Shown here one piece after another: positions 52,543 to 61,698 of a stretch of 62,844 nt of DNA (within the stretch, counting starts at the first letter, position 1; each line of letters opens with the position of its first letter). This DNA comes from Bacteroidota bacterium (lineage in GTDB: Bacteria > Bacteroidota > Bacteroidia > CAILMK01 > JAAYUY01). The DNA is taken from assembly GCA_016776505.1 (NCBI GenBank), contig JADHTG010000013.1, positions 1 through 62,844 of the forward strand, in the 5' to 3' direction. The notes under the pieces are model-generated. The model was given only the letters and a program-made list of their open reading frames with translations. It was not told where the DNA came from and did no database searches. The translations under genes were made by a program, and so were the position numbers.

Positions 52543-53625
52543 TTAAGCCTTGTAAACCATTGCATTGATATTCATTCCGGCTCCTACTGAGGCAAAAACA
52601 AGAGTGTCCCCTTTTTTAATGTTGTGCAAAGCCATTTTGCCTTTTAAAATAAGATCCAGTAGTGTGGGTACTGTAGCAACGGATGAGTTCCCCAACCATT
52701 CTATGGTCATAGGCATGATGTTTTTAGGCATCTCCACCATATCATATAAACGATATAGTCTTTTCAATATGGCATCATCCATTTTTCCGTTTGCCTGGTG
52801 AATTAATACTTTTTTAATATTATTTATATGAATTGCACTTTTCTCAAGGCAATCCTTAATAGCTTGTGGCACCTTTTCCAGGGCATATTGATAAAGCTTT
52901 CGCCCATTCATTTTGAGAAATATATCATTTTTATTGTCCTCATTCACATTGTATGATTTATCCATATGCAACATTTGAGAATATAAATAGGTGTCAGACC
53001 GTGTTTTATGAGCAATAATACCAATTGGTTTATCACTTTCTTTTGCTTCCAGTATGGTGGCACCGGCACCATCCGCATACAACATACTGTCCCTGTCATG
53101 CGGATCGGAAACCCTGGACAAAACTTCTGATCCGATCACAAGAATCTTTTTGGCATCACCGGATTTAATAAAATAGTCAGCTTGAATAATGCCTTGTAAC
53201 CACCCGGGACAACCAAATGGGAGATCATATGCAATGCAATTTGGATTTTCTATCTCAAGCTTAAACTTGACCCTGGCAGCCAGGCTTGGAACAATATCCG
53301 ATTTTTTGGTATTGCTGTTGACATCACCAAAATTATGTGCAACAATGATGTAATCCAATTCTTCTTTATCGATGTTTGCGGATTTAATTGCATCCAATGC
53401 AGCAAAAAAGGCAATATCTGAAGTAACCAGATCTTCTGTCACATATCTTCTTTCAGCTATTGTAGTAATTTCCAGGAACTTATCAATTATTTCCTGGTTC
53501 GATTTTGATAATTTTGTTCCATCCGTGTCATAAAATTCATGGCTCAAAAAATCTTCATTTCTTTTAATTTCGGAAGGGATATAGTTTCCGGTTCCGGTAA
53601 TGACACTATATATAGATTTTTTCAT
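52543..53625 (-). CDS. 3-oxoacyl-ACP synthase III-like (KAS III/FabH-type) enzyme
   Basis: The 360-residue protein has the thiolase-fold KAS III features: EYIIVAHNF-type strand in ELDYIIVAHNFGD, the catalytic Cys in DLPFGCPGWLQGIIQADY, ILVIGSEVLSRVSD, ADGAGATILEA, the catalytic His in LIHQANGKMDDAIL, and the Asn in WLGNSSVATVPTLL. FabH condenses acetyl-CoA with malonyl-ACP to start fatty acid synthesis; here the sequence around the active site is divergent and no fab genes are nearby, so it may be a secondary KAS III (for branched or other starter units) or a HMG-CoA-synthase-like condensing enzyme. A perfect palindrome AGCAAATTTGCT (53752-53763) lies 127 bases upstream. Length is slightly longer than the usual 320. 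Confidence 0.83.
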   Translation of the reverse strand: MKKSIYSVITGTGNYIPSEIKRNEDFLSHEFYDTDGTKLSKSNQEIIDKFLEITTIAERRYVTEDLVTSDIAFFAALDAIKSANIDKEELDYIIVAHNFGDVNSNTKKSDIVPSLAARVKFKLEIENPNCIAYDLPFGCPGWLQGIIQADYFIKSGDAKKILVIGSEVLSRVSDPHDRDSMLYADGAGATILEAKESDKPIGIIAHKTRSDTYLYSQMLHMDKSYNVNEDNKNDIFLKMNGRKLYQYALEKVPQAIKDCLEKSAIHINNIKKVLIHQANGKMDDAILKRLYRLYDMVEMPKNIMPMTIEWLGNSSVATVPTLLDLILKGKMALHNIKKGDTLVFASVGAGMNINAMVYKA

Positions 53626-54064
53626 TTTTTTTATTCAATTTATCTTTCTGCTACACACATTCATTAATTATTGGCTTTGGAATTTATTTAGCCAGAAGGA
53701 AATCTAAAACAATAAAAGCTGTTATCTTTTTCGTATTACTATTTGATAACCAGCAAATTTGCTTAATGAGGCTAGTTTGTAACAATGGCCAATTTACCAA
53801 TTTTTTTCAAATGTCAAATAAAGAAATATAAGAAAAATAACATATATTTTCGATTAATATTATATTAATAGATAAAGAATAAAATATTTAAAGAATGATG
53901 TTTCACTTATTTCTAAACAGAAAAATAATCATTAGGCAGCACTATGACTATTTATTCAAATGGGTTTACTGCCCTTCTTTTTTATTTAAATATCAACTAT
54001 TCTAAATATAAAAATAATCGATATAATGATTGTGAAGCAAGGCAGCCCCTGCATGGAATAAAGA
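53626..54064. other. Intergenic region with palindrome upstream of the KAS III-like gene
   Basis: No gene is supported in 439 bases. AGCAAATTTGCT (53752-53763) is a perfect 12-base palindrome that may be an operator for the KAS III-like gene. The rest is very AT-rich, and a hairpin-like GC pocket (GGCAGCCCCTGC, about 54040-54053) lies near the end of xerD but is not followed by a T run. Confidence 0.35.
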
Positions 54065-54961
54065 TCAGGCTCTTGGATGGAATTGTATGATGGTATCTTT
54101 CAAATAAGCAGAATCCAAATGGGTATAAATTTCAGTAGTTGTGATAGATACATGACCTAACATTTCCTGGACGGCTCTGAGGTCAGCACCTGCATCCACA
54201 AGATGAGTAGCAAATGAATGTCGAAATGTATGGGGACTAATGGTCTTTTGAATGCCAGCCCTGACGGCCAGGTCTTTTATGATATAAAACACCATCACTC
54301 TGCTGATTTGTCTTCCATTGCGATTCAAGAAAAGGAATTCCTCCTGACCTTTTTTGATATCCTGGTGGCTCCTTACTTCCCGGGAATAAAGGAGAATATG
54401 TTCTTTTGCTACACTTCCAATAGGCACGAGACGTTCCTTATTTCCTTTTCCAATGACTTTGATATAATCCTGGTCCAGGTATAAACCCGATCTTTTCAGA
54501 TTAACAAGTTCACTTACCCTCAAACCACAACTGTATAAAACTTCAATCATGCACCTGTTTCTTTGCCCCTGAGGACTCGAATGGTCTATCATTTCAATCA
54601 TGCTGTTGATCTCTTCCAGGCTGAGCACTACCGGGAGTTTTCTTCCAATCTTCGGCAAATCAATAAAATCAACAGGATTTTTATCCAAAATCCTTTCCTC
54701 AACCAAATAGCTGAAAAAATTTCGTATTCCTGACATAATTCGGGCCTGTGTCCGGGCCGAAAGTCCCATTTCATTAATCCATAGAATGAAATTGCGAAGT
54801 TTAATCTTATCTGTTTTTTCTATTGTGAAGTTTGGATATTTTTCTCCAAGATAATGCAAGAGCTTAATGAAATCATTCAGGTAGGCATCCACCGTGTGTT
54901 TTGATAAGCCTTTCTCCAATTGAAGATAGGTTTTGTAGCCATTGAAATAGGGATTATTCAT
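54065..54961 (-). CDS. xerD: Tyrosine recombinase XerD
   Basis: I place the start at the Met at 54961 (MNNPYFNGYKTYLQLEKGLS), giving 298 residues, the same size as E. coli XerD; an upstream start at 55000 would add 13 residues (MNEECCQKEAIQL) without similarity to the family's N-terminus. The N-terminal SAM-like core-binding domain (KGLSKHTVDAYLNDFIKLLHYL, ARTQARIMSGIRNFFSYL) is followed by the catalytic domain with Arg in CGLRVSELVNL, Lys in GKGNKERLVP, HTFRHSFATHL (His and Arg), the His in LGHVSITTTEIYTH and the nucleophile Tyr there. With XerC it resolves chromosome dimers at dif. No dif-like site was found beside it. It is followed by no obvious partner gene, so it looks like the housekeeping copy and not a mobile-element recombinase. 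Confidence 0.93.
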   Translation of the reverse strand: MNNPYFNGYKTYLQLEKGLSKHTVDAYLNDFIKLLHYLGEKYPNFTIEKTDKIKLRNFILWINEMGLSARTQARIMSGIRNFFSYLVEERILDKNPVDFIDLPKIGRKLPVVLSLEEINSMIEMIDHSSPQGQRNRCMIEVLYSCGLRVSELVNLKRSGLYLDQDYIKVIGKGNKERLVPIGSVAKEHILLYSREVRSHQDIKKGQEEFLFLNRNGRQISRVMVFYIIKDLAVRAGIQKTISPHTFRHSFATHLVDAGADLRAVQEMLGHVSITTTEIYTHLDSAYLKDTIIQFHPRA

Positions 54962-55000
54962 TAGTTGAATTGCTTCTTTTTGACAGCACTCTTCATTCAA

Positions 55001-55147
55001 TCATTATTGCGATCCCGAAAGCTTTTCGGGTGAAGCCTGGCTTCTGGAGGCAGACAATCTACTCGCTGAAAACGGAAATCCCATCAGGAGAGTGCTTCAT
55101 TTATGCCTGTTCAGTCATTACGCTCACAATGAGGTTTCATGTTGATA
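55001..55147. repeat. Remnant of a short dispersed repeat with hairpin
   Basis: This 147-base gap holds a perfect hairpin CCCGAAA-GCT-TTTCGGG (55014-55030), and further TTCTGGAGGCAGACAATCT and GTCATTACGCTCACAATGA sequence. These words resemble a family of dispersed non-coding repeats, of the CATTGCGA...CAATCT kind, common in Bacteroidota genomes. One end reads TCATTATTGCGA and the other, read on the opposite strand, TCATTGTGAGCG, so it may be an inverted-ended element. No coding capacity. It occupies the promoter region of xerD. Confidence 0.4.
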
Positions 55148-57343
55148 TTATAAATTATCAATAAAATACCTGGCCATTTTTTCGTCCAGATGACCACGGT
55201 CAACACCACGAACTCCATGCTTATGCCCGGGATACACATAATAATCGACCTGCACCCCGGCATGATTGCATTGTTCAATAAATTTCAGGCTATGTTGCCA
55301 AACAACTGTTACATCTGAAGTTCCATGAACGAGCAGCAGCTTTCCTTTCAGGTCTTTAAGATAGGTTAATACACTGGCACTTTCATAGCCCTTGGGATTT
55401 TCCTTTGGTGTATCCATATACCTTTCTCCATACATTATTTCGTACATAGACCAATCGATTACAGGAGCTCCGGAAACACCTACTTTAAAAGTTTCTGGCT
55501 GACGACACATTAAGCTTGCCGTCATAAATCCTCCATAACTCCAGCCGTGAACTCCAATCCTGTCCATATCTGCATAATTGATCCCCTTGAGAAATTCAAT
55601 CCCTTTCATCTGATCATCTATCTCAAGCTTTCCTAAATTTCTAAAGATTACCTGTTCAAATTTCTGTCCCCGGTTTGCAGAACCCCGGTTGTCAACCGTA
55701 AATACAATAAAGCCCTGGTTTGCCATATATTGCATCCAAAGGCTGGCTCCATTCTGCCAGGTATTTGTGATCATTTGGGCATGTGGTCCGCCATAAACAT
55801 AAACAACCACTGGATATTTTTTAGAGGCATCAAAATCAGCAGGTTTTATCAGTCTGTAGTACAGCTCAGTACCATCCTCTGCATGTATCGTCCCCACTTT
55901 AATTTCTCCAGTTTTATACTTAGCCAGCGGATCTTTTCCTATATAGATCTTTTTGATGATCATTCCATTTCCATCTATCAAGGCCACTTCGTTTGGAATA
56001 AGCTGACTGGAATAAATGTCCAGCATATAGGCTTTCGAACTACTTGTTTTTATTCTATGTGAGCCATCAGCTGTGGATAACCTGACGATTTCCTTTGTTT
56101 CAATATTGGTGGAATACGCGTGTCGCAGCAAAGGGAAATCAGGATCAACTGATATATACCGGATTTGCTTTTCATCTGCACTAAATCCAATAAAACTTAA
56201 AACATCTGCATTCCCTTCCGTAAGCCGCTCAATGAGTTCGCCATCCATATTGTAGCGATAAAGTTGGTGATATCCATTTCTCCTGCTAAACCATAAAAAT
56301 TCATTGGGATTGTTCTTAAAAAAAATCATGGGATCCTGAGGCTCAACATATTTTAAGTTTCTTTCTTCAAAGAGTGTTTTAATAAAGTCACCTGATTTTG
56401 CATTATACTGGTTCAGTTTCATATGATTTTGGGACCTGTTCAATACGGCGATGAAAATATAATTTTCGTCAGGCGACCAGCAGACATTTGTCAAGTACTG
56501 TTCCCTGGGTTCACCTGTTTTTAGAAAAATGGTTTTTTTCGATTTCACATTGAATACACCAAGTGTGACTTCCTCACTTGCTGTACCTGCCATCGGATAC
56601 TTTACAAAATCTACTTCAGCAGGTGTTTTTGAAATATTCATTACTGGATAATTTCCAACTTTGGTCTCATCTTTCCTGTAAAAAGCCAGGTAATTTCCTT
56701 TTGGTGACCAGAAGGTTCCTTTGTGAATACCGAACTCATTGCGGTGAACAGTCTGACCATTTACAATCCCCTCGTCCTCATCATGGGTTACCTGGTAGGG
56801 CTCTTTATTGTTCATCGAAATAAAAAGGTTATTGTCTTTTGTGAAAGCGATATAAAATGAATTTGGATCTATATCTGCATTTGGCGCATTCGCTTTGCAG
56901 CAATTGGCAATTACCACATTTCCACTTTTGATATCAAAAATGAGAAGCTTGCCATCTATTACAAATTTCATTTCTGTTGGAGACAGCCAGGAAAAACTCG
57001 GGAAGGATTTCAGAGAATCGTATCCGGCCCTGTAAAAATACTTATTGAAACCATCCATGTCCAGTAGGATTTTTTCATGTCCCTTGGATTTAACGCCTCC
57101 CTTATAAATGACCTCTTTTTTCGCATCTTTGATATCAATTTTTTTCACATAAGTATAAGCATCTTCTCCTGTTACCCATTGCAATTGTTTCATTTCCTTG
57201 TACATGCGTGCATATTCCGGATAGAGCAAATAACTTGTACGTGAATTAATCACATCAAGTGTCAATTCCGCTTTCTGTGCAAAGCAATGCGTTACTATAA
57301 GGAATAAAATGCTAATCCTCAGGCCGTGTTTCAAATGTTTCAT
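55148..57343 (-). CDS. S9-family (dipeptidyl-peptidase IV-like) secreted peptidase
   Basis: The 731-residue protein has a signal peptide (HGLRISILFLIVTHCFAQ), then a DPP IV-type N-terminal beta-propeller domain (about 40-480; e.g. GIHKGTFWSPKGNYLAFYR and YVYGGPHAQM at the boundary) and a C-terminal alpha/beta-hydrolase domain. The catalytic triad is seen as Ser near 602 in GVHGWSYGGFMT, Asp in LVHGTSDVTVVWQ and His in YPGHKHGVRG. DPP IV-like enzymes cut dipeptides, usually with Pro or Ala second, from peptide N-termini; with a signal peptide it acts in the periplasm or on the surface to use peptides as food. Length is normal for the family. TAGGTTTG lies 33 bases before the start. Confidence 0.94.
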   Translation of the reverse strand: MKHLKHGLRISILFLIVTHCFAQKAELTLDVINSRTSYLLYPEYARMYKEMKQLQWVTGEDAYTYVKKIDIKDAKKEVIYKGGVKSKGHEKILLDMDGFNKYFYRAGYDSLKSFPSFSWLSPTEMKFVIDGKLLIFDIKSGNVVIANCCKANAPNADIDPNSFYIAFTKDNNLFISMNNKEPYQVTHDEDEGIVNGQTVHRNEFGIHKGTFWSPKGNYLAFYRKDETKVGNYPVMNISKTPAEVDFVKYPMAGTASEEVTLGVFNVKSKKTIFLKTGEPREQYLTNVCWSPDENYIFIAVLNRSQNHMKLNQYNAKSGDFIKTLFEERNLKYVEPQDPMIFFKNNPNEFLWFSRRNGYHQLYRYNMDGELIERLTEGNADVLSFIGFSADEKQIRYISVDPDFPLLRHAYSTNIETKEIVRLSTADGSHRIKTSSSKAYMLDIYSSQLIPNEVALIDGNGMIIKKIYIGKDPLAKYKTGEIKVGTIHAEDGTELYYRLIKPADFDASKKYPVVVYVYGGPHAQMITNTWQNGASLWMQYMANQGFIVFTVDNRGSANRGQKFEQVIFRNLGKLEIDDQMKGIEFLKGINYADMDRIGVHGWSYGGFMTASLMCRQPETFKVGVSGAPVIDWSMYEIMYGERYMDTPKENPKGYESASVLTYLKDLKGKLLLVHGTSDVTVVWQHSLKFIEQCNHAGVQVDYYVYPGHKHGVRGVDRGHLDEKMARYFIDNL

Positions 57344-57375
57344 TATTAATCGTTTTTCAAATTTGAATTTATACT

Positions 57376-57383
57376 CAAACCTA
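57376..57383 (-). promoter_or_regulatory. Bacteroidota -7 box (TAGGTTTG) for the S9 peptidase gene
   Basis: The minus-strand TAGGTTTG matches TAnnTTTG exactly and lies 33 bases upstream of the peptidase start. No TTG was found 17-23 bases further upstream. Confidence 0.42.
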
Positions 57384-57987
57384 CATAAAAAATTTTATAA
57401 GAAAATGAAGGTTTTAAGAGATGAATAAATCATGTTAATTATTTATTATATTTCAATCATCATCTCATCCTTATCCTATTTAAAATTATCACTTAAAGAA
57501 GGATGCTGCTTAAAGGGTGAAAAAATGTATTGATAATATTATTAAAAAACAGAATTATTTCAGATCACTTACTACAATTCATTGCAAAATAGATGCACTT
57601 ATTTATTTGCTTTTTAATAACTGTTCCAATTAAATAATAGAGTGAGAATTCCCTCTCAGACAAAATTTCCGGTTAACGATTTTGCGAATTAAAATTTTTA
57701 CATATCTTGCGAAACTGTATAAACTTCATTATTTAAATATAAAATTGATTTAAACAGGCACATGAATAGTTTTATTTCATCATATCTCAGATGTCCGAAA
57801 TGTGCCTCCCGCTTATTATCCCAAATTATTCATTTTAGCAATAAACCAATAATTAAATTTTAGTCAGATTCAATAATTAAGAATGAAAATTCGTGGAACG
57901 AAATGAGGATTGAAAAACAGCTTAAAGATGCTATAGAATGAGCATTAAATATTCCTTAAACAGGATCCACCAATTAAAGTTATATTT
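57384..57987. other. Long AT-rich intergenic region before nfnA
   Basis: No gene is supported in about 600 bases. A 33-codon frame at 57762-57863 contains CPKC but has no other evidence. A TATCTTGC word at about 57701-57710 resembles the -7 box. This region most likely holds the NfnAB promoter and perhaps regulatory sites, but I see no clear inverted repeat or riboswitch core. Confidence 0.35.
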
Positions 57988-58812
57988 ATGTTCCAAATAA
58001 TCAAAAAAGAAGAAATGGCGAAAGGCACCATTATCAGATTTGATATTGCTGCCCCTAATATTGCAAAAAAAGTCAAACCTGGTCAATTTGTTATACTCCG
58101 AGTCAATGATACCGGTGAAAGAATTCCATTAACAGTGGCCGATAAAGATGAATTTGCCGGATTTATCACTATTATTTTTCAAGTTGTTGGAAAAACCACC
58201 GCACTCATGAGATCATTAAACGTAGGAGATATGATCAAAGATGTAGCCGGGCCAATGGGAAAACCAGCTGATGTGGAGAAAATAGGAACTATTATTATGG
58301 TAGGTGGAGGAACCGGAGTTGCCATTTTACACCATGTTGCAAAAGCTTTTAAAGATGCAGGTAATTATGTTATTGGTATCATTGGTGCCCGCGACAAAGA
58401 CATGTTAATCCTGGAGAAGGAGATGGCAGGATTCTGCGATGAGTTAGTGGTTACTACCGATGACGGAAGTTATGGGCTCCAGGGTTTTGTAACTGATCCT
58501 ATGAAAAAATACCTGGATGAAAGAGATGATATAAAACTCATCTATACAATTGGCCCTATCAAAATGATGCATTTTGTGTGTAAGATCACAGAAAAATATA
58601 AAATCAAAACAATGGTCAGCCTGAATCCAGTGATGATTGATGGAACAGGTATGTGTGGGGGATGTCGTGTTACAGTAGATGATAAAATACAATTTTGCTG
58701 CGTGGACGGACCTGACTTTGACGGACACAAAGTCGATTTTGACGAATTGGAAAAACGAAATTCTCTCTATCAGCAGGATGAAAAGGAATCCTTATTATTT
58801 TCAATTCGATAA
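57988..58812 (+). CDS. FAD/[2Fe-2S] NAD(P)H-ferredoxin oxidoreductase subunit (NfnA-like)
   Basis: The 274-residue protein follows the pattern of NfnA, sulfide dehydrogenase beta, or the dihydroorotate dehydrogenase electron-transfer subunit. It has PGQFVILRVNDTGERIPLTVADKD (FAD-binding RxPLT), VGGGTGVAILHHVAKAF and IGARDKDMLILEKEM (NAD-binding), then the C-terminal [2Fe-2S] region MCGGCRVTVDDKIQFCCVDGPDFDGHKVDF, with Cys in the C-x2-C-x(9-12)-C arrangement. Next to it is the NfnB-like glutamate-synthase-type partner, so together they form an NADH-dependent reduced-ferredoxin:NADP+ oxidoreductase, which bifurcates or confurcates electrons among NADH, NADPH and ferredoxin. The start is 20 bases after ATTAAAGTTATATTT, without a Shine-Dalgarno. 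Confidence 0.87.
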   Translation: MFQIIKKEEMAKGTIIRFDIAAPNIAKKVKPGQFVILRVNDTGERIPLTVADKDEFAGFITIIFQVVGKTTALMRSLNVGDMIKDVAGPMGKPADVEKIGTIIMVGGGTGVAILHHVAKAFKDAGNYVIGIIGARDKDMLILEKEMAGFCDELVVTTDDGSYGLQGFVTDPMKKYLDERDDIKLIYTIGPIKMMHFVCKITEKYKIKTMVSLNPVMIDGTGMCGGCRVTVDDKIQFCCVDGPDFDGHKVDFDELEKRNSLYQQDEKESLLFSIR

Positions 58813-58833
58813 CCTCTATTAATCGTTCAGATT

Positions 58834-60654
58834 ATGTCACATGAAGATATTAAAAACATGAAATCGAAAACATTTCTTAAAACCTATTGTCCGCATTGTC
58901 ATCAGAGTTTTATTAAAGATACAAAAGGTGAAAAATGGGCTAAATTTAAGAGTAGTATAAAACAAAATGATTTGGAAGTTGAGATCAGTCCTTATTTAGA
59001 AGCATCTGACAGGAAATTCTCTATCCCTGTAAAGGATGGAGACCAATTAGAAGATCTCATTTGTCCAAAATGTAATAAAAGTCTGATTTCTGAAGAGTCC
59101 AAATGCGAGGAATGCGGCTCTGCTATTGGCCAGATGCTAGTTTCAGCAGATTCCAAGCTCATACCATTCTCTTTGTGCACAAAAGCAGGATGTCAATGGA
59201 ATGGACTTTCCAAGGCAGATATCAGGAAAATCACACCCAAAATCAAGCGCCAGGAAATGCCAGAGCAGGATCCTAAAATGCGTGTTCATAATTTTGATGA
59301 GGTTCCCTATGGATATACAACAGAAACAGCCATGCTTGAAGCTGAAAGATGCTTACAATGTAAAAATCCTAAATGCGTAGATGGATGCCCCGTAAATATT
59401 GATATACCAAGTTTCATAGCCTTAATTTCTGAAGAAAAATTCGATGAAGCAGCTAAAAAAATTAAGGAGACCAATGTTTTACCAGCCGTTTGTGGCAGGG
59501 TTTGTCCACAGGAATCCCAATGTGAAGAGTTATGTATAGTAGGTGTTAAAGAGGAACCCGTAGCCATTGGACGACTTGAAAGGTTTGTTGCTGACTATGA
59601 AAGGAAAATGGATCTTGTTAGTATGCCTCACATTGGTTCAAAGACCAATAAGAAAATTGCTGTTGTTGGATCAGGTCCCGGAGGCCTTACGGTGGCAGCA
59701 GATATGCAACTTTTAGGTTATAATGTCACCATGTTTGAGGCCCTGCACGAAGCAGGAGGTGTGCTGACTTATGGCATTCCGGAATTCAGGTTACCAAAGT
59801 CAATTGTAAATTTTGAAATAGACTATCTGAAAAAAATGGGTGTTCGCCTCGAGCTGAATCACGTCATTGGTCAAACCCTCACGGTAGACGAGCTTCTTGA
59901 AAACTTTGATGGGATTTTCATTGGTGTGGGTGCAGGATTGCCCTGGTTTATGGATCTTGAAGGCGAATACCTGGGTAATGTATTTTCTTCCAACGAATAC
60001 CTGACCAGGATGAATTTGATGAAAGCATATAAATTTCCAGAATATGACACACCTAAGCCAATTGGAAATAAAGTAGCTGTTATTGGTGGTGGAAATGTAG
60101 CCATGGATTGTGCCAGAACTGCAATACGAACCGGAGCCAAGGAAGTCACCATAGTTTATCGCAGGTCGCGCACTGAATTACCTGCCAGGATTGAAGAAAT
60201 TCACCATGCAGAAGAAGAAGGAATTAACTTCAAACTACTTACCAGCCCTATCCGCTACTTTGGGAATGACAGAGCTGCTGTCAAAGCAATGGAATGCATT
60301 CAGATGGAATTGGGTGAACCGGATTCATCCGGTAGAAGAAGGCCAGTGCCCTTGGAGAACTCTAATTTTACCATGGATATAGATATGGTGATAGTGGCTG
60401 TGGGAACTGGGCCCAACCCGGTTATTTTCCAAACCACTCCCAATTTGAAACGAGATAAAAGAGGTTACATAGTTGTGAATGAAGAGACTATGGAAACTTC
60501 AATACCCAATGTTTATGCCGGAGGAGATATTGTCACAGGTTCAGCAACAGTTATTGAAGCAATGGGAGCTGGAAGAATCGCTGCCAGGGCAATGCATCAG
60601 AAGCTAAGTGGTGCTGCCACCAAGACGAAAGAGGAAGTGGTAGGTGTATCTTAA
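58834..60654 (+). CDS. NfnB-like/glutamate-synthase small-subunit-type oxidoreductase with fused zinc-ribbon-like N-terminus
   Basis: The 606-residue protein has two parts. Residues 1-~150 are unusual: Cys pairs C19/C22 (YCPHC), C77/C80 (ICPKC), C91/C94 (CEECG) and C115/C120 (LCTKAGCQW) resemble a zinc-ribbon or rubredoxin-like metal site. The main part, from ~170, is standard NfnB/GltD: two [4Fe-4S] motifs ERCLQCKNPKCVDGCPV and CGRVCPQESQCEELC, FAD-binding VVGSGPGGLTVAADM and YGIPEFRLPK, NADP-binding AVIGGGNVAMDCARTA, YRRSRTELPAR and VYAGGDIVTGSATVIEAMGAGR. It is 21 bases downstream of nfnA, so NfnA/NfnB function as a pair. NfnB in Thermotoga is about 460 residues; the extra ~145 at the front is the extension. 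Alternative reading: a plain NADPH-glutamate synthase small subunit. Confidence 0.88.
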   Translation: MSHEDIKNMKSKTFLKTYCPHCHQSFIKDTKGEKWAKFKSSIKQNDLEVEISPYLEASDRKFSIPVKDGDQLEDLICPKCNKSLISEESKCEECGSAIGQMLVSADSKLIPFSLCTKAGCQWNGLSKADIRKITPKIKRQEMPEQDPKMRVHNFDEVPYGYTTETAMLEAERCLQCKNPKCVDGCPVNIDIPSFIALISEEKFDEAAKKIKETNVLPAVCGRVCPQESQCEELCIVGVKEEPVAIGRLERFVADYERKMDLVSMPHIGSKTNKKIAVVGSGPGGLTVAADMQLLGYNVTMFEALHEAGGVLTYGIPEFRLPKSIVNFEIDYLKKMGVRLELNHVIGQTLTVDELLENFDGIFIGVGAGLPWFMDLEGEYLGNVFSSNEYLTRMNLMKAYKFPEYDTPKPIGNKVAVIGGGNVAMDCARTAIRTGAKEVTIVYRRSRTELPARIEEIHHAEEEGINFKLLTSPIRYFGNDRAAVKAMECIQMELGEPDSSGRRRPVPLENSNFTMDIDMVIVAVGTGPNPVIFQTTPNLKRDKRGYIVVNEETMETSIPNVYAGGDIVTGSATVIEAMGAGRIAARAMHQKLSGAATKTKEEVVGVS

Positions 60655-60658
60655 ACAT

Positions 60659-61651
60659 TCAATTTTCCGCAGCAAGATGTCCAAGGCCTATTTCATTAAG
60701 CCATTTGGGATTAAATATTTTGCTCATATATTTAAAACCGCTGTCAGGCAAAACAGTTACTATTTTAGCAGGTGTTTCCATTCCCTTTGCAACTTCTAAA
60801 GCAGCCCAAACATTCCCTCCGCTGGAACCACCTACCATCAGCCCCTCCTGGCGGGCAAGGCGATGTACCATACGTATTGCATTTTCATCATTAAATGAGA
60901 TCGCTTCATCCAGCAGGTCAAAATTCATTGCTTTAACAAGTGCTCCCTTACCTGCTCCCTCTACTTTAAAGGGTTTTTTGTATGACATATAATCTTCTTT
61001 ACCTTCAAAATAAGGTTTATAAACAGATCCTTCCGGATCTGCCAGGATAATTTTTACATTTGGGTCATTTTCTTTTAATCGTTTAGCAATCCCGGATATG
61101 GTTCCACCTGTAGATGCGGTAGCGACAAATGCATCGATCTGCCCGTTCATGTCATCCCAGATCTCCTTACCTAATGTCATATAATGGGCTTCAGGATTTA
61201 ACTGGCTGTTATACTGATCAATATGATAAAAGTCCGTATTCTCTCTCGCTTTTTTTGCAGCTGCATTTCCATATTCTTCATCAGAATCTACAGGAGCAGA
61301 AGCAGGCTTAACGATCACTTCTGCACCGTAAGATTTAATTATTGCGATCTTTTCATCACTGCATTTATCAGGAACAAAAAGAATTGATTTTAGTCCCATG
61401 CTGGAAGCAATCATAGAAACAGAGGCTCCTGTATTACCTGAACTCCCTTCTACTAGTGTTGTATTATCATTGATTTTACCTGCATCTATACCTTTTTGAA
61501 CCATGTATGCTATGATTCGGTCCTTTACAGATCCTGTGGGATTCATAAACTCGAGTTTTGCATGTATCTCTACACCCGGTTTGGGATCAAGGGTTTTTAA
61601 ATGCAACATGGGTGTGTTTCCTATCAGATTCAATACTTCTATCTTTGACAT
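60659..61651 (-). CDS. Cysteine-synthase/cystathionine-beta-synthase-family PLP enzyme
   Basis: The 330-residue protein has fold-type II PLP enzyme motifs: IGNTPMLHLKTL, the Schiff-base Lys in MNPTGSVKDRIIAYM (PTGSVKDR), EGSSGNTGASVSMIA, the phosphate-binding loop ATASTGGTISGIAKRL, and GLMVGGSSGGNVWAALEVA. Family enzymes make cysteine from O-acetylserine and sulfide (CysK/CysM), or cystathionine from serine and homocysteine (CBS); at 330 residues, without a CBS regulatory domain, either is possible. Its stop is 4 bases from the end of the NfnB-like gene, which converges on it. A good TTG-17-TAnnTTTG promoter (61699-61727) lies on its strand. Confidence 0.9.
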   Translation of the reverse strand: MSKIEVLNLIGNTPMLHLKTLDPKPGVEIHAKLEFMNPTGSVKDRIIAYMVQKGIDAGKINDNTTLVEGSSGNTGASVSMIASSMGLKSILFVPDKCSDEKIAIIKSYGAEVIVKPASAPVDSDEEYGNAAAKKARENTDFYHIDQYNSQLNPEAHYMTLGKEIWDDMNGQIDAFVATASTGGTISGIAKRLKENDPNVKIILADPEGSVYKPYFEGKEDYMSYKKPFKVEGAGKGALVKAMNFDLLDEAISFNDENAIRMVHRLARQEGLMVGGSSGGNVWAALEVAKGMETPAKIVTVLPDSGFKYMSKIFNPKWLNEIGLGHLAAEN

Positions 61652-61698
61652 AACAATTCCTTTTCCTTCCCTCTATTTTTTAGTAATTTATTGTGGCG

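Noticed and set aside
54065..55000. XerD-like gene as an integrase of a mobile element
   Set aside because: Its length, N-terminal domain and lone position fit housekeeping XerD, and no attachment-site repeats, cargo genes or tRNA target are seen.
57762..57863. 33-codon frame with a CPKC motif
   Set aside because: A single CxxC in a very short frame, no upstream or downstream support, and high chance of occurring at random.
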